Assembly: GCA_028023455.1 (NCBI GenBank)
Contig: JAQFVV010000142.1
Coordinates: forward strand, 2,225,740 to 2,289,739
Direction of reading: 5' to 3'
DNA: 64,000 nucleotides
DNA from: Epiperipatus broadwayi
Lineage: Eukaryota; Onychophora; Udeonychophora; Euonychophora; Peripatidae
The stretch's first letter is position 1; every line of letters starts with the position of its first letter. Under the pieces are notes generated by a model. It worked only from the letters and a program-made list of their open reading frames with translations, searched no databases and was not told the origin of the DNA. The position numbers and the translations under genes are program-made. Shown here piece by piece: positions 52,113 through 63,201 of this stretch.

Positions 52113-52171
52113 TATACATTATATGAATTATTGTAATACGAAGGTAAATTTAAACTTTTCTCATTTGATTA

Positions 52172-52367
52172 ATATTCTGTAATTCAATACTAGCACTACA
52201 AACGCATAAATACAAAGCTAATCTTTAGTATCTTATTAAACCAAGGGCTGAGTGCTTTTGAGAAACATCGCTCAAAGAGCTATGTGTTCAGCCCATGGTT
52301 TAATAAGATATTAAAGATTAGCTTTGTGTTTATGCGTTTATAGTGCTAGTATTGAATTACAGAATAT
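52172..52367. mobile_element. Near-perfect hairpin element
   Basis: 196 bp with arms of about 85 bp. Both arms share TTCAATACTAGCACTA, AAACGCATAAA, AAAGCTAATCTTTA and ATCTTATTAAACCA, with about five differences by eye. The loop has GCTCAAAGAGC. The sequence is unrelated to family M1 although only 60 bp away. It is a strong candidate for hairpin RNA if transcribed. Confidence 0.82.
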
Positions 52368-54004
52368 ATGAACTATTATAAATTACAATAATTCTAGAAT
52401 CATTGGAATGTATTAGATCATATTATAAAAGAATTATAAAAAAGAATATTTATATAAATGAAATAAAACCTGTAATGAATAGATTTTTAATTAAATAATT
52501 ATAAGGAATTATTTTAAGAAAGGTATTTAAGAAATGAATGTAATAGAAATTTAAGATTGTTTGTGAGAAGAGATTTAAGGTAAAGTAATTTGTATTAGGT
52601 ATATGTATTGGATTATTGTGGAATATTTGTATTGATACTTATTATTTTATTTATGTATTTTTTAGTTGTTCCTTAAGAAAAACTATAAAAGAATATAGTC
52701 GAAAACATTGGAAGAGTATTGTAATTTATAATAGTTCATATAACAAATCAAGATTTATAATGAAGTTGCATGTGACTTGTTTTATAGAGTTTGTATCAAT
52801 TTGACCAATGAATAATGTTTTTGCAATAATAATGTTATTCAATAATTTTAACCTGTGTGTATCTGAGTGTTGTCAAATTCTTAAAGTAGTTTTAATATAT
52901 TAACTTATTTTTAACTGATTAGCTAAATTGATTTAAAAATATAAAAATCTGAAATTGCAAAGACTGTTGCTGAAGTTTTCTACAGCAAGAAAATTAATAT
53001 TTATTCATAGGTTTTCGAAAATCCTTTACGCACTAAATTAAATCACTTTGTGGAATTTATTGAAGAACTAGCTGTCACCCAATTATTGGTTAGATCCCAG
53101 GGTAATTTGCGCTGAACGGACGAGGGTCATTGCACTCAGCACAAAACAATGAACTTATTGTTTACTTTTAAGATACGGATTTAAAAAAATTATTAGAAAA
53201 TTTACATACAAGGCTAAATATATTTTAACAGTATATATAAAAAATCAGTATGCACGTATTCTCGCTTGTTTGCATGATTATATATGGAATATATATTAAT
53301 TAAAATTTTAAAAGAATATGCATGTGCACACATATATGTTAATTAATGTTTGAATACACATATGCTATTATATATATATTATTTACATTATTAATATATA
53401 GATATTGAAATACTAATTTTATGATGATGTTAAAATATTAAGAGATTGACGTAGATAAGATAGAAGAGGAGAACTAGGCAATCAAAAATAAGAAGAAAAT
53501 TTCAGACAGAAAATAAATTAATATCATTAACAAAAGTGGTATAAAAATTCATATATGCATGGGAATAAATGTATATGAATAAATATACCAGGAGTGGGCA
53601 AGTTCTTTAATAAAATCAAAAACCATATATAATACTTTTTATAAATTTTTAAATATTCAAAAGCCACAGTAGTTACTTTTAGAACTAATTTTGGTGGGAG
53701 AGAAACAGACCATCAAATGATGAAACACTTTCTATCAAAAAATATGATGATAAAATCATACTAACAAACCTCTTAAGGGATAACATTTAAAAACTAACAA
53801 TTAAAGTTTTTTAAATTTTTTTATTTTATTTACAAAGCTAGATTATTATTATAAAAATTTAGGGGAAATGCAGTGAATACCACCATTATAATTATCTTGG
53901 AAGACATACAGAGTAAGTTTGATAGCTGCATGCGATTTATAAATCATAGTTTACTCGCTCAGGAATATATATATATATATCGAATGTAAATATGCTATCT
54001 ATAC
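52368..54004. other. AT-rich sequence without a gene
   Basis: Holds a repeat 3'-end-like motif at 52667-52712 and a locally GC-richer piece at about 53085-53135 (AGATCCCAGGGTAATTTGCG). No frame with a known domain. Confidence 0.4.
52667..52712 (+). repeat. Repeat 3'-end motif
   Basis: CCTTAAGAAAAACTATAAAA followed by GAATATAGTCGAAAACATTGG. It resembles the CTGAAGAAG...GTCGAAAC-type motifs of 7016 and 8312, with a possible CTATA/TATAG stem. The assignment to Penelope-like elements is inferred. Confidence 0.3.
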
Positions 54005-54140
54005 CAAATTCAATGTAATTAAAGTAGACTTGAACTCAGACTTTCAAGTTCCCTGCAGTTATGCACTCCATCTTGTACAACTGATAGATATGACCACATA
54101 CATGTGAAAAAGAGAAATGATCTCTGATATACATATTTCA
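54005..54140. mobile_element. Single arm of a family M1 element
   Basis: Contains TTGAACTCAGACTTTCAAG, GCACTCCATCTTGTAC, GATAGATATGACCACATAC and TGATATACATATTTCAT in the same order as the left arm at 34486. No inverted partner lies downstream, so it is a half element or was interrupted by the foldback starting at 54151. Confidence 0.65.
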
Positions 54141-54150
54141 TATGTGTAAA

Positions 54151-54998
54151 TCTTTTTCTCACAAGTGCTATTAAACAGTGATATTCAATCTGCAAGAATA
54201 TTCTTGCCCCTATGACAAGATAAAGACTTGAAGGAAATAAGAGTGGCTGTCTTATTTACAAACTCAAATGTAAATATATGAGCCAATCTTGAGTGTGTAG
54301 AAGTGAGATCATGAATTTATAAGTCATTTACTTTAAATCTATTTCTTATTTTTGATATTCTTATTAGCACTTTTGAAATTCTAAATTTACTTTATGCCAA
54401 TGATAAATTTTACAAGCACTGTGTTTTTTAGATTGTAATATACTAAAGAAAGTAATCATTCTTTCCTCACAAGCACTATAAAAGAGTTGTGTTCAATCTG
54501 CAATGATATTCTTGCCCAGCCACAAAATTGGTTCATATATTCACATTTGTGTACAGAAATAAGCAATAGTCACTCTTATTTTCTTAAAGCCTCTATCTTG
54601 TGGCTTGGGTAAGAATATTCTTGCAGACTGAACACTACTGTTTAATAGAACTTGTGAGGACAAGATGATTATCTGGTTTATTACAATCTAAAAAATAAAA
54701 CGCTTGTAAAATTTATTAACTATTACATAATTGAACATCATTTAATATTGCCACAATGTAAATTTAAAATTTTGGAAATGCTAGTAAGAATATTAAAAAT
54801 ATGAAATGGATTCCAAGTGAATGATTTATAAATTCACACTCATACCTATAGATACTTAACATTGGCTTATATATTTACATTTGAGTTTGGAAAAAAGATG
54901 GCTGCTCTTATTTCATTAAAGTCTCTATCTTGTGGCTGGGGTGAAAGTATCCTTGCAGATTGAACCCTAACTGTTTAATAGCACTTATGAAAAAAGAA
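54151..54998. mobile_element. Large compound foldback with four copies of one terminal repeat
   Basis: About 848 bp. The left arm (54151-54530) and right arm (about 54590-54998) are inverted copies. Each arm contains two direct copies of a 75-bp terminal unit of the form TCACAAG-GCTAT-AA, TTCAATCTGCAAGAATATTC, TTGCCC, GACAAGAT or its complement: at 54151, 54456, 54590 (inverted) and 54920 (inverted). No coding sequence. It probably formed by insertion or recombination of one foldback within another. Confidence 0.72.
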
Positions 54999-55670
54999 TG
55001 ACTACTTTCTATAATTTATCAAGTATTAAATATTTTTTCAAGTAGTTATTTATAGTTTTTTTTTTCATTTTACAGATAATTCTTAAAATTTAGTCTGATA
55101 GATATATGTAAAACTGATTACAAAATTTCAGTGACAGAGATCTATTGGTTTTAAAAGTCAAAAAGAGAGTAAAGAAAATTTTATACAAATGATATTTTAC
55201 ACAATTTCAAGTAAACATATTAAATCTCATTAAATGCTTTTATTCAACTTATATTCTCTGCATGTTTGTTTGTTTGCTCATATATATATATATATAGTTT
55301 AAGTAAGATACACAAAAAAATATAATAGAGAGTTTTTAATCTGTTTGTTTCATAGACATAGTTTATGTAAAACATGTGAGAGAATGGTATAGAGATTTTC
55401 TGTTTTCAATTGATAGCTTTTAAAATTGAGCTTAATATGTTTTAAATAATAAGTAATTTTGGGGGGTTACAATTGAAAGCTTGATTTAATTATTTATTAG
55501 ACACATATAATAATATACATATACTAAATCTAATATATACATAAGACAAATGAATATTAATTTATTGGGAAAATGTCAAGTGATAAGTATATAAATATAA
55601 ATTACAAGTGTCAAATTGATTTAAAGTACTTTCTGCAATCGTTTGAATGAATAAAATTTTAATACTTAAG

Positions 55671-55717
<47 letters not shown>

Positions 55718-56628
55718 AGTCAGGCAGGGAGACTCTTTCTCTATCTGCCATACCAGGGTGCCACTAGGCTATTAGAACATACAACATTTATAAAGAAGGT
55801 AGATATGTATGGGTAAGCTTCAACTTTTATTGACTAATGGCCCTAGTCACTAGCTTATGGAGAATCTGAGCTTAAAATATCTCTCTATTTAAAAATTCTC
55901 TAACTCTTCATTTAAAAAAATATATTATTAATAAAAATATATAAAAATAAGCTACTGCCACAATTAATCAGAGACATTTTTATTATTACACACACACATT
56001 AAAAGACAAATTCTGTAAATTAAATTAATTACTGAATGAATTTAATTGGTGTCATTTGCGCAGATGGATGAATTTAAGATTTAGTACAATTTCAATATTT
56101 TGTTAAATGTAAATACCCTACATGCATTTATATACTCTATTCTTTTAACTCCAGAATACAAGTTTGCATCAAAACCATTATCAGCTTATTGATGTACCAA
56201 TGTGATTAATGCAAAATGATGTTAGCATAAAAAACCATGATGACAGGAATGTGAATCTATAGCATATCATTAAAGAAAGAATGACCATCATACAGTACAG
56301 AAGTCTGACATCTAAATATCACCAACAAGAGCATAAGGAGATCAATGGCATGTCCATTGGCAACATGGTGGCTACACTTTTGGACCATGCATTCAGTTGG
56401 GTATTATGCCCTGTATGTTAATGCTGCACAATAGAATGAGAATCTAATGCACCTCCCCATATTTCATTGATGTAAAATACCCATACATCTCTCCACCATC
56501 ACTGATTCAACTACAAAACAAATAGTCCAAAATTAAACCATTTGAACTACCATAATCTTATGAATCTATGCAACTATTTACAACTATTTTTAAATTATTA
56601 ATTTAATTAACAAAATTATGAGAATTGA

Positions 56629-56629
<1 letters not shown>
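54999..56629. other. AT-rich sequence without a gene
   Basis: No supported gene. Contains (AT)n tracts at 55276-55296 and 55676-55710. The region 56280-56480 is less AT-rich (TGGCATGTCCATTGGCAACA) and may be a decayed element, but no motif is readable. Confidence 0.42.
55676..55710. repeat. (AT)n microsatellite
   Basis: About 35 bp of pure AT. No LTR end adjoins it. Confidence 0.92.
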
Positions 56630-56704
<75 letters not shown>

Positions 56705-56726
56705 GTAATAATAATAATAATAATAA
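56630..56726. repeat. (TAA)n microsatellite
   Basis: About 96 bp of AAT/TAA with one TAG interruption near 56704. It lies 38 bp left of the giant palindrome. Confidence 0.95.
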
Positions 56727-56763
56727 ACAAGCATCTATTTTTATAGCGCGATGTTTATAATAG

Positions 56764-57307
56764 TAATTCACTAAATATCAGCCTTTTACAGCTACTGTAC
56801 ATGTGCTTTAATGAGTGTTAAATAATAAATGAATACTTTTCAGTGCCCATACAAGATATAGCATTTAAGAAAGAATAAAATGAATCCACTTATTCTTTCC
56901 GAACCCAAATGTTTATATATGGGCAAATCTTAAGTACTGGCAAATAAAGCATGAAGATAGATCATTCACTTTAAATTACGGTTCGCATTGTCTGACTTAA
57001 TGACATTGACGAAATGAGTTTTGTTTGAAAGTGACGTTTAAGTAAATTCTAAGTAATTTCGTCGATGTCATTAAGTCAGACAACGCGAACCATAATTTAA
57101 AGTGAATGATCTATCTTCACGCTTTATTTGCCAGTACTTAAGATTTGCCCATATATAAACATTTGGGTTCGGAAAGAATAAGTGGATTCATTTTATTCTT
57201 TTTTAAATGCTATATCTTGTATGGGCACTGAAAAGTATTCATTTATTATTTAACACTCATTAAAGCGCATGTACAGTAGCTGTAAAAGGCTGATATTTAG
57301 TGAATAA
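56764..57307. repeat. Near-perfect 544-bp palindrome (foldback)
   Basis: The arms are about 252 bp (56764-57015 and 57055-57307) around a 39-nt spacer. By eye they differ at only about six positions, and five of these are CG in one arm and TG or CA in the other (TGTGCT/TGCGCT, AAGCATG/AAGCGTG, CGCATTG/CGCGTTG). No open frame with a known motif. It is flanked by (TAA)n on both sides (56630-56726 with a 38-bp gap, and about 57304-57322). It could be a large foldback DNA element or an inverted duplication. Confidence 0.92.
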
Positions 57308-57323
57308 TAATAATAATAAATAG
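57304..57323. repeat. (TAA)n at the 5' end of LINE copy 2
   Basis: Five to six TAA units directly between the palindrome and the probable LINE 5' end; LINE copy 1 also has (TAA)n at its 5' end. Confidence 0.8.
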
Positions 57324-57549
57324 AGATGTGCATGCACGTGTATGCCTAAGTCATCAAGAATGAAGGTCTTATTAATAATCTTTTTTCCCCATATTCTAAT
57401 CATTTTCACACTTAAAAACTGTGATATATATCTGTGATAGATAAAGACAGTGATGGCTGATTACTGAACAGTTGTTTTCTAGCAAAAAGTAAGTAATACA
57501 GTCGTTCATAACAAAAATAAATTCTAACATCATAAACAAGCATGGCATC

Positions 57550-59065
57550 GTGTCAAGAAGCAAACGATGTAAATTGGCTCAAACAAATGGTGATAAAATG
57601 AAAACTGTGACTATCACAAAAACATACATGAACGTAACAAAAATAAACCAGCAGCCTCACAGCATCGAAAAAAGTCCAGCATTAACACAGACAGCAAGAT
57701 TTAGGAAGGTAAATCAAGCCAACATAAATAATTTAAACCTCATAGAAAACAATAATGAAGAGCCCTCCCCAACGATATGGAATCAAGATGAACTGCAAGA
57801 AATAAACGTTAATTTCAACAGCACCATCCCAAAAAAATTATTCGCAACTTTCCAAAAATTTTTTTCACCGAGATCATTAGTGTTAGTTGTCACTGATAGG
57901 AATTTAACACTTTATAAATTCTCCAGAGAGCTTCTTTATGAAGAGCTGACAGCAACAGCATTGTGGAATACAGTCTCTAATATTGGAAAACATCCAAACT
58001 CGCGATAGGTTGCAATTCAGTTTTTTGATGAACATCACCGTGCAAGATTTTAAACTAAAGTAAAAACTTTGGGAAGCTACGCGCTAATAATAGTCGATCA
58101 AAGCTTGCAAAACTATTGTAACGGATTAATTAAAAACACTTACTTCAGATATACCATTCAGGATTTTCAAAAATTAATACAGTCATTTGGCAAAGCTATT
58201 TATATAAAACAAATCTACTTATCCGACACCCCCATACCAGTTTTTCGCAACAACTTTCATTTCAAAATAAAGCTGAATGACAATGTAAACCCAGAGGATA
58301 TTCCAACACAAATAATTGACCAGAATGCAATACTGACCATTCACATGAAAGGATTAAGGCCACGATATTTTGTGTGCTGTGAAACCGGACACTTAGCAAT
58401 CGATTGCAACACCAAAATCAACCAGAAAAACCAACCGAGCTCTGAAGATCAACCAACAGAAGTTCACCAACTGGAATCAAACAGTACAAAACAGATAACG
58501 AAAACAACTAATAAACAAAAAAAAAATTAATAAAAAAACCACAGATCAACAGCAATTGAATAATAAAAAAACTGCACACACATTTCCAGCACCTGAAATC
58601 CTGGATTTATCAACAAAATCAAACAATAGAATTCAAACCCCCACTGATAAAAAAAACAAAAAGTCAACAGCCTCAAGAGGCTGCAATGGAAAAAACAGTG
58701 CACAATCTAAGTCAGCCTACCAAAGATACTGATGAAAAAGAGATAATAAAAGAACAAATAAACTCACACAGTAATAGTGATCAAGAAAAAATATATATAA
58801 CACACCAAACACCCAATATTAAAAACAATACAATAATGGAAATTATGGAAGCTATCACCCCAAATATGCCTCAAATCATCAAAGCTGACACATAACAAAG
58901 AAGAATACAAGGCCACCAACCAAAGAAAAATAGAGGGCCCAAAAAAATCAAAACAGAATCCAACCTTAGCCTTTCTGATCACAACAATACAACTACAGTG
59001 GAAACAGATGATGATCTGGAAATGGAATAGGAAAATGAATGGGAAGAAACACCAGATCAACCCTA
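57550..59065 (+). pseudogene. ORF1 of LINE copy 2 (RNA-binding protein), broken
   Basis: A nucleic-acid-binding protein of the LINE particle. No ATG opens this frame at 57550 (GTG there); ATG at 57541 is in another frame and ATG at 57598 (MKTVTITKTYMN) is in frame and aligns with MSVNIGTVKN of copy 1. Conserved blocks are TIPKKLFATF, LTLYKFSRELLYE, YALIIVD, GLIKNTYFRYT and TPIPVFRNNF. Next is one zinc knuckle CCETGHLAIDC at about 58375-58410, near the usual CxxC-x4-H-x4-C. A Q/N/K/T-rich region and a basic KKNRGPKKIK stretch with an acidic tail follow. Stops: TAG at 58006, TAA at 58051, TAA at 58528 with a frame change after an A run, TAA at 58893 and TAG near 59027. Confidence 0.8.
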
Positions 59066-59094
59066 ATATTTAAATCTCAACCAAAAAACATATA

Positions 59095-62000
59095 ATGAAA
59101 ATAAAAATTGTGGCAATCAATGTCAGGGGTTTGAACTCAACCTCAAAAATTAATAAGTTAAAACATTGGATCAAGGATATACAACCACACTTGCTTGGTG
59201 TACTTGAGACAAAAATTTATGCTGGATCACAAACTGACCCAGCCAAACATTTAAATATGGAAGGTTTCTGTGCATGCTCCAGAGACTCTTCCTCTCCCTC
59301 AGTTGGCACTGGATTCATAATTGCTAGAAATTGCCCATTCACAATGTTCAAAATAATTCACATTGACGTGAACTTATTAATTGCAACCTTCAACCAAAAA
59401 AGCATAACAATAAATCTCGTTTTTGTATATATGCCTTTACAGGATAAAAAAATAGATATCATAATTGCAAACATTAATTCAAGATTAGCTACAACTTGAA
59501 ACTCAACCGTCTTAATTGGAGATTTTAATTTAAAATATCAGGAATTTACCCAACGTTGGCTTCACAGAATAAACATACCACTAATGAGTGGCCAAGGTTT
59601 TTTGCCAGATAATGCCATCTCTTTCCACAATAATCACTTCTCTTCACTTATTGATCTGTGCTTTTATTCTCCAATGCTTCACTACCTTATTGAAATAAAA
59701 CTAACTCCCTCAACTTTTTCCAATCACTCAGCTCAAATAGTCACAATTGACTGTGCCCAAATTCAAATATCACCCTTTCCACTTACAAGAACAATAAGAG
59801 TTTTACTCCCAGAAACAACCCCTGAATTTCTGTTCTCTGAGACCTACAAAATGCTAAACAAAATCAAAGATATGACTTTGAACCCAGTCCAGAAATATCT
59901 AGCATTTATGGGAATGTTGTCCTTTAACATCAACCATATAACAAAAAAACAACCTCCACCATCAAGACTTTTGTCTCTGGCAGATCAGTTACACCAGAGA
60001 ATAATCATGATTAACCCATCACACTGCACCCAGCAGTATATATTCAAGCTTACACATGCATACAATAAAGCATGTGATGAACGCAAAAGCTATCTGAAGA
60101 TAAAGAAAACCAAGGTATGCCTAACCAGGCCACACACTTGGACAAGAGATTATATAAGATGGGCACCGAGAAACCAACCAGATGTAAAAGTGCCAATGGC
60201 ACTATATACAAATATTGGAACATATGCAGGACACAATATGATTATGCCAATTTTTGAATATTTTAAAGAGAAATTACAAGAAAAACAACCATATAAAATA
60301 CCACATAATCTGTTTGGCCCACCAGAGACAAAAACCCCATTCACAAAAGATCTATTCACTACAAAACTAAATACTATTTGAAACGCTTGCCATCCAGGTA
60401 GTCCTGGAGTCCCATTGTTTGTATTAAAGCATCTAAGTAAATTCACAACAGAATATTTGTGTCAGTTAGCAAACCATCTAGCACAACAAATTCAACCCAT
60501 GGAAGGGGTCTATCCAATAGCCATAGTACCCTATAATAAAAAGAAAGCAATTATCCCACTTATTACAGACCTCAGACCAATATCTATGGGACCTTTGCCG
60601 ATTAAAATTATGGAGAAAATTATTAAAGATGAAATTGAACCATATATAATGTCACTTATCTCCGAAGCACAATATGCAAAGAAAAACTCTTCAACAACAG
60701 AAGCAGCCTTATTCTTCAAAGCAATTCTAGACACAGTAAAACAGTGGAAAAAATATGGACCCATTGTCATGCAGCTTGACATAGAAGCTGCATTTGACTC
60801 AGTTAATATATACACACTTCTAAAAATGCTAAAAGACACAGAAATTCCTAGAACACATCTATATATAATTGCTAACCTGCTTCTGAACAGAGAGATCCAT
60901 ATAACTTTAAATGGAAAAAACTCACCATCTTTCACACCCACCAAATCTATATCCCAAGGATCCCCTCTTAGTTCACTATTGTTTATATTTTACATCAATC
61001 CCCTTATTAAAAGCATACAAAATGCATTTACTGAGATCGAGATACCAGCCACAACACAGCACACTACATGCATCACCTATATGGATGATGTTACCATATT
61101 CCTAACATCAAAAAAACAAATACTGCAACTCCAAAAGATATTACAAGAATATTCACAAAAATATGAATTAACATTTAATCTGGCAAAAACCACAGCCTGG
61201 TCACTATACACTGATAAACCATGTACATCAATTTACAAATCAAAACCAAACTCTTTCCTTGGGTTCCCATTTCATATAGGAATTACAGGAATGAGATGCC
61301 ATATCCAAAATAAACTTAAAGAAGAAACCACAAAAATTATAAACTCCTTGTCCAAGGCATATCTTTCACTATATTCCAAAGTACAGTTAATTAACCAGCT
61401 TATCACAACCAAAATAACTTACTATGTACCGGTTATTTCATTCTCAAAGGGGTTCATTTCAAAAATTAAAACCATATATAATAAATTACTTTGGGCCAGA
61501 AAAACAGCAATTTCCACAAAAAAACATAGCCAACCCCTAATAAAAAAGGGACTTGGTTTGCACAACATCAATATTTTTCATCTACAAAAGTTAAAGAACT
61601 CAATAATCACAATACTTTCCAAATACCCAAAAATTAACTACTTGCTAGAAGTTACTCCAATAGATAGACCACCTCCAAAAGGTTCCTTTTTCACCAACAT
61701 TATATACCAATGCAAAACAACAGACAAGATTCCAGAACAGTATTTGCATAAGTATTCATACTGGGATATTTATGGTTTAATAAACAGAGAAGCAGATACT
61801 AATGTTATACAACCTATGCTAGGAATTAACAACAAGAAACTACTCAAGGAATATAAAAAATGGGCTCTAGAGCCCAAATACTTTGATTTTATCATGAAAA
61901 TCAATCTCATTGCCTTGCCAACAACCCACTTTCTTTATATAAAAGAATGTATATATCTATTGACCTCTTCTGTGGACTCTGCCATCGAGCAGAAGAGACA

Positions 62001-62324
62001 CTGGACCACTTTATTTATCAATGTGTAGCACTTAACCAACCATGACAGATGATGTGTAACACCTACAGAAAACCGGATACAATCATTAATCACATAATAG
62101 CTGCTTTTCAGGGAAAATCAATACCTAGCATTAGGGCAGCCACATTTGTTCTATATGCATACTGGTGCACCTGATGTACTTTCTTAATTGGCAATAACAC
62201 CAGATGACATCCAGCTACATTTAGCAGCAAACTGCTACACATTCGAAATAGAGATAAAATAATAACCAACCCCGACTTGTATGCAGCAACATGGTCATTG
62301 TTAAAACAACCATCAATGCTGTGA
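59095..62324 (+). pseudogene. ORF2 of LINE copy 2: endonuclease and reverse transcriptase, broken by few lesions
   Basis: Starts MKIKIVAINVRGLNS, the classic start of an apurinic-type endonuclease. LGVLETKI, LIGDFNLK near 59513 and SNHSAQIV near 59725 (usual SDH) follow. The reverse transcriptase has LRPISM near 60570, VMQLDIEAAFDSVN near 60768, QGSPLSSLLF near 60956, YMDD at 61078-61089 (catalytic, intact), and SLSKAYLSLYSKVQLINQLI. Next are KLLWARK and KKGLGLHNINIFHLQKLKNS near 61545, as in L1/Tx1-type proteins. After a frameshift near 61940, the finger CGLCHRAEETLDHFIYQC is readable around 61970-62026. TGA stops at 59497, 60379 and about 62042 stand where TGG (Trp) is expected. The final stop is at 62324. 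It nicked target DNA and copied the element RNA there. Confidence 0.88.
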
Positions 62325-62585
62325 ATGCTGCAAAGAAAACTATCATACAACTAACATTCAAAGCGACATGTGGACAAAACTAAATAAGCTCCTCAAACTT
62401 TAGAACTCTGATTATTTTTGCTTTTTTATTTTTTATATTGTTATAGTCCATTAACCACAAAGTGTAACCACTAAATTCATTTATATGTGTTTACCCTAAT
62501 ATTATTCATTGTATGTTAAATTTCAAATTTTCTAGATGTAAACTTATGTAAACCATTGAGATCAATAAAGCCTTTATTGAAACGT
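62325..62585 (+). other. 3' UTR of LINE copy 2
   Basis: Non-coding, ending with AATAAA-like GATCAATAAAGCCTTTATTG and a small CAATAAAG/CTTTATTG inverted repeat just before (TAA)n. Copy 1 keeps the same terminal sequence in shorter form (GAATAAAGTCCTTTGAAAG). Confidence 0.75.
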
Positions 62586-62603
62586 AATAATAATAATAAT
62601 AAT

Positions 62604-62646
<43 letters not shown>
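62586..62646. repeat. (TAA)n tail joining two LINE 3' ends
   Basis: About 60 bp of TAA, with one TTAA interruption near 62610. It is the 3' tail of the plus-strand LINE, and on its right it adjoins the 3' end of a minus-strand Jockey-like LINE. Confidence 0.93.
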
Positions 62647-63139
62647 TTAATTTAATTTAATTTAATTTATTAAACATATAATCTCCTTGTGATAAAAAAT
62701 CACGCATGGAGCTTAACAAAAGTACATGTGCAAATAAAACAAAACATTAATATACAATAAAATAATTAAATAGAAATAAAAAGTTTTTCATTATCATCAA
62801 TTATAATGCAGTCCATAATGAATTTTCTCAATGTTTTCTTTGATAGGTCATTAACATTAAATCCAATGTTCCTTATAAAAATATTATAAAATCTTGGACC
62901 AAGATAACATTTCTGATACCTACAATGAGTTTTAAAATATGCTGGTTCAAATAATAAATCAAAATCACTTGATCTAGTCACCATTATTGATGAAGAATTG
63001 TTTTTATTCATTTCTTTATATTTAATATAATAGCACAAAATATTCACTAAAAATAATTGATGAATAGTTAAAACTCCAGCACACTTATGTAATTCAAATC
63101 TTGACAAGTCCAAAGGTTTAAACAAAATAATTTTTAATG
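62647..63139 (-). mobile_element. 3' fragment of a Jockey/CR1-like LINE (minus strand)
   Basis: The minus strand ends AATAAATTAAATTAAATTAAA, the same tail style as AAATGAATTGAATTGAATT of the Jockey-like LINE at 16.97 kb. It carries only the last part of the reverse transcriptase protein. The 5' end is truncated at a GTA/GGT/GGC microsatellite. Confidence 0.75.
62766..63139 (-). pseudogene. Jockey-like LINE reverse transcriptase C-terminus
   Basis: An open frame of about 125 codons ending at 62766. It reads VLTIHQLFLVNILCYYIKYK, then SIMVTRSSDFDLLFEP, CYLGPRFYNIF and KKTLRKFIMDC. This is the usual order at the end of Jockey/CR1 proteins: a helix with LxxxxKxxxxK, a TR(S/N) motif, a GxxxxN segment near xGPxLYNxLP, and a final KKxLxxxL. 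The frame is open, but 5' truncation makes it non-functional. The upstream Ala/Thr repeats in the same frame come from the microsatellite and are not part of the protein. Confidence 0.68.
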
Positions 63140-63201
63140 TAGTAGTAGTAGTAGTAGGGGTGGTGGTGGTGGTGGTGGCGGTGGCAGCGGCAGCGGCAGC
63201 A
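63138..63201. repeat. Compound trinucleotide microsatellite (GTA)n(GGT)n(GGC/AGC)n
   Basis: GTA units, then GGT units, then GGCAGC-like units. It lies at the 5'-truncated end of the Jockey-like fragment. The Jockey-like LINE at 15.2 kb also begins at a GGT/GAT tract. Confidence 0.93.

Larger units (their letters stand above)
57324..62585 (+). mobile_element. L1/Tx1-like LINE, copy 2, nearly full length
   Basis: About 5.26 kb: 5' UTR, ORF1 with zinc knuckle, ORF2 with endonuclease and reverse transcriptase, and a 3' UTR ending AATAAAGCCTTTATTGAAACG directly before (TAA)n. Reading frames are mostly kept, with a modest number of stops and few frameshifts, so inactivation is fairly recent compared with copy 1. 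Its exact 5' boundary is inferred from the (TAA)n edge. Confidence 0.88.

Noticed and set aside
53085-53135. GC-richer segment resembling the end of a transposon
   Set aside because: No terminal repeat, target duplication or second copy could be found in the window.
58764-60446. Minus-strand frames of about 98 codons at 58764-59060 and 60150-60446
   Set aside because: Antisense shadows of the plus-strand LINE ORF1 and ORF2.
59497-62044. Reassigned genetic code with TGA = Trp
   Set aside because: TGG is used for Trp elsewhere in the same frame, other stops (TAA, TAG) also interrupt the LINEs, and intact gag ends normally; ordinary decay is sufficient.
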